64,000 nt of DNA from Aureimonas sp. OT7. Its GTDB lineage: Bacteria > Pseudomonadota > Alphaproteobacteria > Rhizobiales > Rhizobiaceae. The translations under genes and the position numbers were made by a program. The notes under the pieces were generated by a model that was not told the origin of the DNA, did no database searches, and was given only the letters and a program-made list of their open reading frames with translations. Positions 44,016-52,834 of this stretch are shown here, piece after piece. Every line of letters begins with the position of its first letter. Positions within the stretch are counted from its first letter, which is position 1. The stretch lies in assembly GCF_014844055.1 (NCBI RefSeq), contig NZ_CP062167.1, positions 1,317,501 to 1,381,500 on the forward strand. Direction: 5' to 3'.

Positions 44016-45782
44016 ATGAAGACCCTGTTTGCCTGCGGGCTCGTTGCCGGCCTTGCTGCATCTGTGCCCGGCGCAGGGGCCGCACCGCGAAGCCCGTTTC
44101 CGACGAAGGCGGACAGCGAAATCTGCGATCCGATCTTCGCCCGTCTGGCCGAGGCGGAGCAGGGCATGCTGATGGCGCAGGCGCAGGATCCGGCGCCGCC
44201 GCAGCAATCCACCCCGGCCGGGGAAGGCGATGCCGCCGGCTTAAGCGAAGGGGAACTGGCAACGGAGCTCAGCGCCATGCTGCAGGCCTGCTCCTACGAG
44301 GGCAAGGCGCTGGCGGTCGACCCGAAAGCCCTGACCGCGCCCGAACAACCGGGCGGGGTGGAGGCCGTTGGCGCCATCATGCGCTTTACCGGCCTGCCGC
44401 AGAATTTCCGCATCATGGAAGGCGACGTGCCCAATGCCGCGGCGATGATCGTGCTGGGGCCGGACGGCATCCCGCAACGGGTGATCGCCTATAATGCCGG
44501 CTTCATGGAAGAGGTGCGCACCGCCACGCGCGATAATAACTGGTCGCCGCTGTCGATCATGGCGCACGAGATCGGCCATCATCTTTCGGGCCACACGATG
44601 GTGCCGGGCGGCAGCCAGCCCCCCACCGAGCTGGAGGCCGACACATTCTCCGGCTTCGTGCTGTTCAAGATGGGCGCGGCGCTGCCCGATGCGCAGATCG
44701 CGATCCGGGCACTCATCCCCGAGGCCGATGGGCCGACCCATCCGGGCCGGGCAAAGCGGCTTGCCGCCATCGAGGCGGGGTGGACTCAGTCCTGCGAGCA
44801 GCAGGGCGGGCCATGCGACGGCGCATCCGACGTGACGGTGGCCGCCGTTGAAACCGCGCCGGCGTTGGCCCCGGAACCGCAGGCCGGGCCGGCCGGCATG
44901 CCGGATATACCCGGCGCGGGGCAGATCATGATGCCGGATGAGGCGCGCCGCATGCGCGAGGCCGATGCCGGCCGTCAATCGCAGGTCGACAGGATGCCGC
45001 GCCTGGGCGCGGAGGCGACGCCCGCCAAGTTCGACCGGTTCGTCTATGACGAGCTCGGCATCTTCGGGCCGTCCATCCGCGACCGATTGCAGGATACGGC
45101 CTTCCGCTTCGCCGCAGCGGCCAATGTGGAAATCGTCACCATCGTCGCGCGCGATCTGCAGGGCCGCACGGCCGACGAATATGCGCTGGATGCCATGCGG
45201 CAGCTGCGCGTGGGCAAGCTGGATGTCGGCAACGGGGCCGTGCTGGTGGTGGCTCCGGAGGCGGGGCAGGCGGGCGTGGCGCTCGGCCCCGGCCTGTTGG
45301 TGCAGTACGATACGGTGGAGCCGCTGCGCACCTACCTGCAATCCTATATCGACCTCGTCGCCGCAGGCGCGCAGCCACGGACCGCCAGCCAGGTGCTGGC
45401 GGATGCCGCATACCGCATCATGCGCGATGCACGCGCGCTGGAATGGGATGTGCGCTATGGCACGCTGGATGCCATGACGGCCCAGACGGGGTCCACCGCG
45501 CGCCGACTGGTGGCCGTGGACGCCACCATCATTTCGACCGCGCCGGACCGGGGCGACAGCACGCTCGGCATCAACGAGCCGATGACGCGCTACACCGGCC
45601 CGGCGCTGCATGCGCGCACGCAAGGCGGGCAGGACCTCATTCTCTACGTCAACCCGAACGTCCCGGCGCTGATGCCGGTGCCACTGGAAGAGGGGAAGCG
45701 TTACCGCTTCATCGCCCGCAACAGTTTGCTGATCCAGGATACGCCGCAACTGGATCTGATCAGCTACGATCTTCTCCAATAG
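44016..45782 (+). CDS. Exported metallopeptidase fused to a TPM domain
   Basis: 588 residues from the ATG at 44016, with GGGAGGA upstream. Signal peptide at 1-22 (LFACGLVAGLAASVPGAGA). The zinc motif HEIGHH at 184-189, in a region IMAHEIGHHLSGHTMVPG with a downstream ELEADTFSGF supplying the third ligand, is an M48-like (gluzincin) peptidase core. A Pro/Ala-rich linker (about 275-325) leads to a TPM domain at about 335-470 (IRDRLQDTAFRFAAAANVEIVTIVARDLQGRTADEYALDAMRQLRVGKLDVGNGAVLVVAP). A further beta-rich C-terminal domain follows. TPM proteins assist assembly or repair of membrane complexes; the peptidase fusion suggests proteolytic quality control in the periplasm. This is inference. Confidence 0.78.
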   Translation: MKTLFACGLVAGLAASVPGAGAAPRSPFPTKADSEICDPIFARLAEAEQGMLMAQAQDPAPPQQSTPAGEGDAAGLSEGELATELSAMLQACSYEGKALAVDPKALTAPEQPGGVEAVGAIMRFTGLPQNFRIMEGDVPNAAAMIVLGPDGIPQRVIAYNAGFMEEVRTATRDNNWSPLSIMAHEIGHHLSGHTMVPGGSQPPTELEADTFSGFVLFKMGAALPDAQIAIRALIPEADGPTHPGRAKRLAAIEAGWTQSCEQQGGPCDGASDVTVAAVETAPALAPEPQAGPAGMPDIPGAGQIMMPDEARRMREADAGRQSQVDRMPRLGAEATPAKFDRFVYDELGIFGPSIRDRLQDTAFRFAAAANVEIVTIVARDLQGRTADEYALDAMRQLRVGKLDVGNGAVLVVAPEAGQAGVALGPGLLVQYDTVEPLRTYLQSYIDLVAAGAQPRTASQVLADAAYRIMRDARALEWDVRYGTLDAMTAQTGSTARRLVAVDATIISTAPDRGDSTLGINEPMTRYTGPALHARTQGGQDLILYVNPNVPALMPVPLEEGKRYRFIARNSLLIQDTPQLDLISYDLLQ

Positions 45783-45909
45783 GAGTAGGCGGAAACGTCG
45801 ATCACAGAAACATGATGAACAAGTCATAATTTAGAGGCGTTCTTCGTTGAGTGCCGCAATCCCGCCATCGTAAGCCCGGTCCGAGGGTCGATCGCGAAGG
45901 GGTTGGGCG

Positions 45910-48120
45910 ATGTCGAAGCAAAGCGCATTTATCCGCTATCTGGCGGGCGGGGCGTGTATCCTGGCGCTGGCGCATGGCACGTCCGCCCAAGCGCAGCAGA
46001 TCGACTCGGTGCTGTTGGACGAGGTTGTCGTGCAGGGCGCAGGGCAGGGCGGCAACGGCCTGCCGGCCACCGGAACGGTTGGCCAGCCGCCCGCGCCCTA
46101 TGCCGGCGGGCAGGTGGGGTCCGGCGCCCGGCTGGGCATGCTGGGCAATCGCAGCTTCATGGAAACGCCCTTCAACATAACCGGCTACACCGACGAGTTG
46201 ATCCGCGACCAGCAGGCGCGCACGCTGGCGGATGTGGTGCTGAACGACCCATCGGTGCGCAACGACGCCCCGGCCTTCAGCGAGCGCGACGCCTTCTTTA
46301 TCCGCGGTTTTTCGGTGACCAATCTGGATACGGCCTATGACGGGCTGTTCTATATCGCCAATCCCCGGCGCAGCTATCTGGAGGGGATCGAGCGGGTCGA
46401 GATCCTGAAAGGCCCGTCCACCCTTCTCAATGGTGGCGTCGGCCGTGTGGGCGGCAGCATCAACCTCGTGCCGAAACGGGCGGGCGATACGCCGCTGACG
46501 CGGCTCACCACCACTTACATCAGCGATTCGCAAGTCTGGCCGCATTTCGATATCGGCCGGCGCTACGGCCCGACGGGAGAGTGGGGCATCCGCGTCAACG
46601 GATCGTACCGCGCGGGCGATACCACGCTGGATCGCAACGACATCCAGCTCGGCGTCGGCGCGGTGGGGCTGGACTATCGGGGCGAGCGCCTGCGCGCATC
46701 GCTCGATCTCAACTATTCCAACCAGCAGATCGATGCACCGACATCCCTGTTCAACGGCGCGGTGCCCGGCATCACCATTCCGCGCGCGCCGGACGGCAGC
46801 ATCAACACCGCCAACTCGTTCGAATATATCGACAGCGTGCACCAGATGGCGGCCGGGCGCATCGAATACGACATCTTCGACAATACCACGCTGTATATCG
46901 CCGGTGGCGCAAGCCGCTACCGGGAGGACTTCCTCACCTCGTCCTACCTGATCCAGGACGAGAACGGTGACGCCACCGCCACGCTGGCCATCCAGCCGCA
47001 GAAGATCCAGGGCTTCACCGGCGAGGTCGGCGCACGGTCCGCGTTCGAGACCGGGGCCGTGGGCCATCAGTTGAACGTCTCGGCCTCGCAGGCGCTGAAC
47101 GAAAATTACCGTGGCGGCTTTGCGCGCGTCGTGCTGCCGAGCTTCCCGACCAATATCTACGACCCTACCTTCTTCGTCGGCGGGCCGATCGACACCAGCG
47201 CATTCCCGCGCGCCAGCGGCCGGCCGAAATTCGCCGACCTGCAGCTCACCAGCATCGCACTCACCGATACGCTGTCCATGTTCGACGACCGCTTCCAGTT
47301 GACGCTGGGCGGGCGCTACCAGGATATCCGCTCGCGCGGCTTCTCCACCGTGCCGGGCCCGACGCTGGGCGAACGCAACTACTACTACAGCGATTCCCGA
47401 CTGAGCCCGGCCGTGGCCGCCCTGGTGCGCGTGACCGACAGCCTGTCGGTGTATGGCAACTACGTGGAATCGCTGACGGAGGGGCCCATCGCCCCGGCCA
47501 CCGCGGCCAATGCCAACGAAATCTTCGCACCGGTGGTGAACGACCAGAAGGAAGTCGGCGTCAAATACGATTTCGGCTTCATGGCGGTGACCGCGTCCCT
47601 GTTCGAGATCACGCAGGCCAGCGGCTTCACCGACCCGGTCACCCGGATATTCTCGGTCGGCGGCCGGCAGGTCAATCGCGGCCTGGAGCTGAATGTCTTC
47701 GGCGAGGTGGCGGACGGCGTGCGGCTGCTGGGCGGCGTCACGCTGCTCGATGCCGAGCTGGAGCGCACCGCCGGCGGCCGCTTCGACGGCAATGACGTGC
47801 CGGGCGTCGCCAATGTCGCCTTCAACCTCTACGGCGAATACGACATCAACTGGCTGACGCCCGGTCTGACGCTGACGGGCCGCGTCATCCATACGGGCAG
47901 CACCTGGTACGACCAGGCGAACACGCAGAAGATCGACGACTGGACGCGCGTCGATGCGGGCCTGCGCTACGCCTTCACCGGACCCTACGACAAGCCGGTG
48001 GAACTGCGCGCCAATGTGGAGAACCTGTTCGGCGAGGATTACTGGGCCTCGTCGGCACGCGGTTTCCTGGCGGCGGGTGCATCGCGCACCTTCACGGTCT
48101 CTGCCGCGTTCGAGTTCTAG
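45910..48120 (+). CDS. TonB-dependent siderophore receptor
   Basis: Outer-membrane receptor of 736 residues that imports a ferric siderophore with TonB-ExbBD energy. Signal peptide 1-29 (ACILALAHGTSAQAQ), TonB-box-like DEVVVQG at about 37-43, plug domain at about 60-200 with SYLEGIERVEILKGPSTLLNGGVGRVGGSINLVPKRA, and a 22-strand beta barrel ending in the terminal Phe (AFEF). There is no extra N-terminal STN domain, so there is no direct sigma-factor signalling. The closest type is FhuA/ferrichrome-like. No siderophore biosynthesis or uptake ABC genes are near. A strong terminator follows at 48154. Confidence 0.92.
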   Translation: MSKQSAFIRYLAGGACILALAHGTSAQAQQIDSVLLDEVVVQGAGQGGNGLPATGTVGQPPAPYAGGQVGSGARLGMLGNRSFMETPFNITGYTDELIRDQQARTLADVVLNDPSVRNDAPAFSERDAFFIRGFSVTNLDTAYDGLFYIANPRRSYLEGIERVEILKGPSTLLNGGVGRVGGSINLVPKRAGDTPLTRLTTTYISDSQVWPHFDIGRRYGPTGEWGIRVNGSYRAGDTTLDRNDIQLGVGAVGLDYRGERLRASLDLNYSNQQIDAPTSLFNGAVPGITIPRAPDGSINTANSFEYIDSVHQMAAGRIEYDIFDNTTLYIAGGASRYREDFLTSSYLIQDENGDATATLAIQPQKIQGFTGEVGARSAFETGAVGHQLNVSASQALNENYRGGFARVVLPSFPTNIYDPTFFVGGPIDTSAFPRASGRPKFADLQLTSIALTDTLSMFDDRFQLTLGGRYQDIRSRGFSTVPGPTLGERNYYYSDSRLSPAVAALVRVTDSLSVYGNYVESLTEGPIAPATAANANEIFAPVVNDQKEVGVKYDFGFMAVTASLFEITQASGFTDPVTRIFSVGGRQVNRGLELNVFGEVADGVRLLGGVTLLDAELERTAGGRFDGNDVPGVANVAFNLYGEYDINWLTPGLTLTGRVIHTGSTWYDQANTQKIDDWTRVDAGLRYAFTGPYDKPVELRANVENLFGEDYWASSARGFLAAGASRTFTVSAAFEF

Positions 48121-48153
48121 GATCGTCGGCGGCGGCGAAGATCCACCGATATC

Positions 48154-48188
48154 GGCGGGCCGTCCGATGCAGGGCGGCCCGCCTTTTT
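48154..48188 (+). terminator. Strong intrinsic terminator
   Basis: A perfect 9-bp GC stem (GGCGGGCCG with CGGCCCGCC), a 12-base loop and TTTTT lie 34 bases after the receptor stop, five bases before the convergent DUF1428 gene. Confidence 0.88.
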
Positions 48189-48192
48189 CACA

Positions 48193-48903
48193 TTAACGGC
48201 TGACGACCTCGAAGCCGCCATAGATCATCCGCTTGCCGTCGAAGGGCATGGGATTGTCTTCCCCGCTGTTTTCCATCTCGGTGAAGACAGCCTTCAGGCC
48301 GCTATCCCTCGTGGCCTTGTCCGGCCACTCGATCCACGAGAAGCATACGGTCTCGTCCGGCTTCGCCTGCACGGAGCGCTGGAAGTCGGTCACCTTGCCG
48401 GGCGGCACATCGAGGCCCCAGCACTCGACATGCCGTGTCGCGCCATGTTTCAGGAAGAACGGCGCGGCCTTGCGGCAATGGTCGACGAATGTGTCCTTGC
48501 CAGCCGTCGGCACGGCCAGCACGAAGCCGTCGACATAGCCGAATGCGCCGCCGGGCCCCTCATCCACCACCGGGTCGAAGCCGCCGAAGATCATCCGCTT
48601 GCCGTCGAAGGCCATGTCGGACATGTCCATGCGCGGGTCTTCCATCATCTTCGCTTCGCCGGCATCGCGCGTTGCCTTGTCGGGCCATTCGATCCAGCCG
48701 AAGCCGACAAGTTCGTCGTTCCGGGCGTCCACCGATCGGTAGAAATCCGTCAGCTTGCCGTGCGGCACGTCGTCGCTGACCGCATCCACGACGGATTGCG
48801 CGCCGAACTCCCGGAAGAAGGGCACCGACTGGCGTGCCTGCTCGATGAAGCGTTCGCGCTTGCCAGGCAGGACGGGAAGCACGCATCCGACGATATAGGG
48901 CAT
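48193..48903 (-). CDS. Tandem DUF1428 (YbaA-like) protein
   Basis: 236 residues made of two DUF1428 domains in a row: about 1-118 and 119-236. Both halves share the pattern PxxGK..F, KAAPFF/RQSVPFF, DVP.GK.TDF.RSV, GWIEWPDKATRD and DGKRMI(F/Y)GGF. Single-domain members are about 115-120 residues, so this is a tandem fusion. The function of DUF1428 is unknown; it often occurs next to VOC proteins, as here (the VOC gene is 12 bases upstream on the same strand). Confidence 0.9.
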   Translation of the reverse strand: MPYIVGCVLPVLPGKRERFIEQARQSVPFFREFGAQSVVDAVSDDVPHGKLTDFYRSVDARNDELVGFGWIEWPDKATRDAGEAKMMEDPRMDMSDMAFDGKRMIFGGFDPVVDEGPGGAFGYVDGFVLAVPTAGKDTFVDHCRKAAPFFLKHGATRHVECWGLDVPPGKVTDFQRSVQAKPDETVCFSWIEWPDKATRDSGLKAVFTEMENSGEDNPMPFDGKRMIYGGFEVVSR

Positions 48904-48915
48904 GGTCGTTTCCTC

Positions 48916-49299
48916 TTATGGTTTGGGCATGTCGTTGATGTGGATGATGTTGCCGTCCGGGTCCTTGAACCAGACCATCTTCATGCCGCCGGCATAATGG
49001 ATGCCGTCGCGGTACTCGATGCCGTCCATGGCATAGTGCTCGAAGGTGACGCCTTTGACGGCCAGTGCCGCCACGATGGCCTCGATGTCGCCCGCGGCGT
49101 CGAAGACGACGGCGTTGGCGCGGTTGGAGCCGGCCTCGTCGGAGCGATAGACGACGAGATGCGTATCGCCGGTGGCGTAGACCGTTACCTCGTCGTCTTC
49201 CTCCACGGCGACAAGGCCCAGCAGCCCGCCGTAAAAGGCCCGGGCCCGTGGCATGTCGGATATCGCGATGATGGCGGATGATGACTTGTCCGAAAGCAT
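48916..49299 (-). CDS. VOC (glyoxalase/bleomycin-resistance) family protein
   Basis: 127-residue protein with two betaalphabetabetabeta modules of the vicinal oxygen chelate fold: SSAIIAISDMPRARAFYGGLLGLVAV at the start, ending with MKMVWFKDPDGNIIHINDM, the usual metal/substrate face with Asp-Pro-Asp-Gly-Asn. GGGAGAG precedes the ATG at 49299; an 18-codon extension is not supported. It is probably co-transcribed with the DUF1428 gene 12 bases downstream. The substrate is unknown. A palindrome lies in its promoter region. Confidence 0.88.
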   Translation of the reverse strand: MLSDKSSSAIIAISDMPRARAFYGGLLGLVAVEEDDEVTVYATGDTHLVVYRSDEAGSNRANAVVFDAAGDIEAIVAALAVKGVTFEHYAMDGIEYRDGIHYAGGMKMVWFKDPDGNIIHINDMPKP

Positions 49300-49339
49300 G
49301 GCGGCTCTCCCTTGTCGCCAGTCTCCTGTCCTGAGATAA

Positions 49340-49351
49340 GTTGATATCAAC
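49340..49351. promoter_or_regulatory. Perfect palindrome in a divergent promoter region
   Basis: GTTGATATCAAC is a 12-base perfect dyad, 41 bases upstream of one VOC gene and 66 bases upstream of the divergent one. It looks like a small dimeric repressor site (ArsR-like), but no such regulator is in the window. Confidence 0.4.
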
Positions 49352-49416
49352 ACAATCGGAGACTGTCAATATCGGGCCGGGGTCGCTATGCCCGTCCGGC
49401 AGCAAGGAGAATTTCG

Positions 49417-50241
49417 ATGACCCGTGGGATCGATCACCTCGTCGTCGCCGTCCGCGATCTGGATGCAGCGGGCGATTTTTATGGCCGCCTCGGCTTCCAG
49501 GTCGGCGCACGCAACCGGCATCCCTGGGGCACCGAAAACAGGCTCGTCCAGTTTCGCTCGTCCTTCATCGAGTTGATTTCGGTGGGACAGGATGGTGTTG
49601 CGATTTCCCCGCATGGTCCAGGCCGGTTCAGCTTCGGCGCGTTCGTGCGCGATTATCTCAAGCTGCGGGAAGGGCTGGCCATGCTGGTGCTGGACAGCGC
49701 CGATGCCAAGGCCGACGCCGCAGGCTTCGCAAGGGCCGGTATCGGCGATTTCGAGCCCTTCTTCTTCGAGCGAAAGGGCAGGCGACCGGATGGCAGCGAA
49801 ACGCATGTCGCGTTCACGCTGGCCTTCGCCGCGGACCCGTCCGCGCCGGACGCCGGCTTCTTCGTCTGCCAGCAGCATTATCCAGAAAATTTCTGGAACG
49901 CGGATTTCCAGACCCATCGGAATGGTGGGCGCGATGTGGTGGGCGTCACGCTTGTCGCAGCGCATCCGCGGGAGCACGAAGCCTTCCTTGCCGCGTTCAC
50001 CGGGGCAACGCCGCGAGACGATGGTATCGTCCCGTTGGATGGCGGCCGGCTAGAGGTGGTGCGGGCCGACCATGGCGACGGTGCCCGCTTCACGGCCTTC
50101 GCCGTCGCCGTACCGGATATCGACGGGCAGGCAGAGCGCCTTTCGGCAGCCGGCATCGCGTTCGAGCGTGCGGGCGATAGGCTGGCCATCCCGGCCGAAG
50201 CCGCCTACGGCGTCGAGATCCGCTTCGAGCGGGGAGCGTGA
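49417..50241 (+). CDS. VOC family protein with glyoxalase-like fold
   Basis: 274-residue protein in the VOC/glyoxalase-like superfamily (glyoxalase_3 type). The start MTRGIDHLVVAVRDLDAAGDFYGRLGFQVGARNRHPWGTENRLVQF is characteristic of lactoylglutathione lyase-like proteins; the second half contains another beta-alpha module (GRDVVGVTLVAAHPREHEAFLAAFTG). It has AAGGAGAATTTCG before the ATG. It is divergent from the other VOC gene and its last 37 bases overlap the convergent ATPase gene. The substrate is unknown. Confidence 0.85.
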   Translation: MTRGIDHLVVAVRDLDAAGDFYGRLGFQVGARNRHPWGTENRLVQFRSSFIELISVGQDGVAISPHGPGRFSFGAFVRDYLKLREGLAMLVLDSADAKADAAGFARAGIGDFEPFFFERKGRRPDGSETHVAFTLAFAADPSAPDAGFFVCQQHYPENFWNADFQTHRNGGRDVVGVTLVAAHPREHEAFLAAFTGATPRDDGIVPLDGGRLEVVRADHGDGARFTAFAVAVPDIDGQAERLSAAGIAFERAGDRLAIPAEAAYGVEIRFERGA

Positions 50242-50828
50242 CGCAGAAGGCAATCCAGCACGAAGTCCGCCCGGGCCGCGATGCCGGTTTTCGGCAAGAT
50301 GACTGCCTCGTAACCGAGGTCGATGGAGGCGGCGAGGAGGCGATCATACTCGGCGATCGCTTCCTCCAGCCCATGCCGACGTTCCGGGTCATGGACGTAG
50401 ATTTCAGGCCAGGGCGGCGTCAGGAAAAGCTGCGGGTGGTAGCGCCCATGATCCGCAAGCGTCTGCCGTGCAGGATGGCCGGTCGCATGCTCCAGCGCCA
50501 CGGCGGCATCGATGAGGCCACGGTCGAAGAAGACCGGACCGGGCAGATGCGCGGCGGCTTTCCTGTCCTCGGCCGCCAATGCCAGCGCCTGGACGGCGAA
50601 GGCGGCAAGATCCACCCACGGCAGCGCCGCCCCGCCGCCCCGCGCTTCGCGCTGCACGATCCGGCGGCCGGGCTCGGGAACGGTGGCAAAACCCCGCTTT
50701 GAAAGTTCCGCCAGCAGGCTGGATTTGCCGCCGCCCGAACAGCCGGACAAAACGACGAGCCGTCCATCCCGGGCGCTCCCTCGAAATCCGACATCTCGTA
50801 GAGTGAGCGGTTGCGGCATCACGCGCAT
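50205..50828 (-). CDS. AAA family ATPase (AAA_28-like)
   Basis: 207-residue P-loop protein with Walker A SGCSGGGKSS near residue 28 and a putative catalytic/acidic strand GPVFFDRGLIDA, with a dnk-like downstream LTPPWPEIYVHDPERRHGLEEAIAEYDRL. It resembles predicted nucleotide or metabolite kinases of the AAA_28 group. Function unknown. The 37-base overlap with the convergent VOC gene's 3' end is noteworthy but tolerated. It is followed upstream by the esterase gene on the same strand after 29 bases. Confidence 0.85.
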   Translation of the reverse strand: MRVMPQPLTLRDVGFRGSARDGRLVVLSGCSGGGKSSLLAELSKRGFATVPEPGRRIVQREARGGGAALPWVDLAAFAVQALALAAEDRKAAAHLPGPVFFDRGLIDAAVALEHATGHPARQTLADHGRYHPQLFLTPPWPEIYVHDPERRHGLEEAIAEYDRLLAASIDLGYEAVILPKTGIAARADFVLDCLLRHAPRSKRISTP

Positions 50829-50857
50829 TGCTTCCCTCCTGCCGGTCCGGCTTCGCG

Positions 50858-51730
50858 TTATTCATGGTCCCGCAGGAACGTGAAGACCGTTTCCCTGATC
50901 GCCTTGTCCCCGACCGGGAGTGCCGTGACAAAGGCCGAGATGGGCCCAAGGTGATCGACATCATCGAAAAGGCGCAGCGTAGCCTGACCGCCTGCATCCT
51001 CTATGGCGCGCGCCATGGACACCGAATTATCGGCCGCGACCGTCCTGTCGGCGGTGCCATGGATCAGGAGCGTCGGCGGTCCGGTGCCGCCTGCATAGGT
51101 GACGGGCTGGCTGCGTTGCCGCAGCGATGGCGGGAAGATGCGCTTGTAGCGCTCGTCCGTCAACGGCAGGAAGTCGTAAGGCCCGGCCAGGCCCACAAAC
51201 GCGGAAATGCGCTCCTGCGATGAGCCGGCGGCGTCGAGATAGCTTCGATCGAACGCCAAGAGTGCTGCGATCTGCGCCCCGGCCGAATGGCCCATGAGCG
51301 CCATGGGGTGCTGCCCGCCCGGCAGGCCGTCGGCGCCGGCCCGCGCCTTGTCTTCTATAGCCGCGAATGCCATGGCTGCGTCCTCGACGAATGCGGGGAA
51401 GGTGACTTCCGGGTACAGCCGGTATTCGGGGATGGCGACCACGAAGCCCTGCGCCGTCAGCGCCTGTCCGACGAAACGGTAGATGGTCTTGGAGCCTGTG
51501 TCCCACGATCCCCCGTGGATGAACACCACCAGCGGCGTTCTCGCCGTTGCGCCGTCAGGCACATAGAGATCGTATGTCTGGCGTGGATCCGGCCCGTACG
51601 GGATGTCTTTGGAAACGCTGTAGCCTGCCCGGCTGGTGATCAGGTCCACCACCTGGCTTGCGCAGCCCGTCAGCAGGACGGCGATCCCCGCAACGAAGGA
51701 CGCCGCACGAAAACGCCGGGTGATGCTCAT
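50858..51730 (-). CDS. Alpha/beta-hydrolase lipoprotein (carboxylesterase-like)
   Basis: 290 residues from the ATG at 51730. The lipobox VLLTGC marks a lipoprotein signal. The alpha/beta-hydrolase core has the oxyanion motif FIHGGSW, the nucleophile elbow GHSAG, an Asp near LIHGTADRTV and a His in DDVDHLG, the typical BD-FAE/HSL-type esterase set. It may hydrolyse esters in the periplasm; the substrate is unknown. The 37-codon upstream extension lacks family-like sequence. It is divergent from nothing; it lies just downstream of a LysR gene on the same strand, and 29 bases upstream of the ATPase gene. Confidence 0.88.
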   Translation of the reverse strand: MSITRRFRAASFVAGIAVLLTGCASQVVDLITSRAGYSVSKDIPYGPDPRQTYDLYVPDGATARTPLVVFIHGGSWDTGSKTIYRFVGQALTAQGFVVAIPEYRLYPEVTFPAFVEDAAMAFAAIEDKARAGADGLPGGQHPMALMGHSAGAQIAALLAFDRSYLDAAGSSQERISAFVGLAGPYDFLPLTDERYKRIFPPSLRQRSQPVTYAGGTGPPTLLIHGTADRTVAADNSVSMARAIEDAGGQATLRLFDDVDHLGPISAFVTALPVGDKAIRETVFTFLRDHE

Positions 51731-51844
51731 GGGTGGAGGGTCCGGTAACAGGAGCCCGATCTGCCGTGTCCCACCCCAGCGCTCCCTTGAATGGCGATGT
51801 GCAGGCCGGCTGCCCGGTTGCAACTGGCGTAGCGTCGCCACTTG

Positions 51845-52735
51845 TCAAACGCCCTCCCGGCGCACATGCGCGATAAGCGCCCGCAGCTTGGGCGCCATGT
51901 TCCGGCGCTGAGGGAAATACAGGAAGAAGCCGGGGAATGGCGGCAGGAAGCTTTCCAAAAGCGGCACGAGCTCGCCCGTGTCGATATGCGGCCGCAGCGT
52001 ATCCAGCGGTGCGAAGGTGATGCCGCCCCCGGACAGGGCCGTTCGCAACATCAGGCGCAGGTCGTTGGTGCTGAGCTGGGGTTCCACCTGTACGTCGAAC
52101 GGGAGGCCGTTTTCCTCGAACTCCCAGCGATGCGGCGCCACGTTCAGGGCGCGTCGCCAGCCGATGCATCTGTGATGGACGAGGTCGCGCGGATGCAGCG
52201 GCGTGCCGTGCGCTGCAAGATAGGCCGGCGCCGCGACCGCGACTTCCCGTTGCTCGCCACCCAGCGGCACGGCGATCATGTCCTGCTCGATCACTTCGCC
52301 CAGCCGCACTCCGGCGTCGAAGCCGGCGGCTACGATATCGAACTCCTCGTCGCTCACCATCACGTCCAGCGCCACGCCGGGATTTTCCTCGATGAAGGAA
52401 GCGATCAGCCGGCCGGACAAGAACCGCTCCGCAATGGAGGTTGCGGCGATCCGAAGAAGGCCGCGCGGCTTTCCGTCGCCGGCCACTTCATCGAGCGCCG
52501 TGGCGATTTCCGCCATCGGGCCGGCCAGTGATTCGGACAGCCGCTCGCCGGCCTCCGTCAGCCGGACCGAGCGCGTCGTCCGCACCACGAGGGCGACGCC
52601 GAGCCTGTCTTCCAGGCGCCTGATACCCTGGCTGACCGCCGAGCGCGTCACCCCCAGCCTGTCCGCCGCGGCCCTGAAATTATGCTCCTCGGCGACCGCA
52701 AGCAGGATCGGAAGAAGATTGAGGTCCATGTGCAT
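51845..52735 (-). CDS. LysR family transcriptional regulator
   Basis: 296-residue LysR protein, with [45 protein letters not shown] (about 5-60) and an effector domain in the style of regulators that oversee SDR or quinone-reductase genes. The ATG is at 52735; a second one at 52729 is equally good. It is divergent from an SDR gene 99 bases away, which is the likely target. Confidence 0.9.
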   Translation of the reverse strand: MHMDLNLLPILLAVAEEHNFRAAADRLGVTRSAVSQGIRRLEDRLGVALVVRTTRSVRLTEAGERLSESLAGPMAEIATALDEVAGDGKPRGLLRIAATSIAERFLSGRLIASFIEENPGVALDVMVSDEEFDIVAAGFDAGVRLGEVIEQDMIAVPLGGEQREVAVAAPAYLAAHGTPLHPRDLVHHRCIGWRRALNVAPHRWEFEENGLPFDVQVEPQLSTNDLRLMLRTALSGGGITFAPLDTLRPHIDTGELVPLLESFLPPFPGFFLYFPQRRNMAPKLRALIAHVRREGV

Positions 52736-52834
52736 TGTCCAGCACCGCTAACCAGCCAGTCGATCCGATCGAGGATACCGGCGACACCGGGAGCTGTCCA
52801 TCTTGCCTCCGGACATCGGGTCAAGGAGACAATC

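Noticed and set aside
45783..45909. A Fur- or Irr-type box upstream of the siderophore receptor
   Set aside because: The AT-rich stretch around 45810-45835 has a short ATGA/TCAT dyad, but it does not match a known iron box well enough to claim.
45802..47892. A 696-codon open frame antisense to the siderophore receptor
   Set aside because: It is a shadow of the GC-rich gene on the other strand, with a His/Arg/Asp-rich product and no domain. The sense frame is a full TonB receptor.
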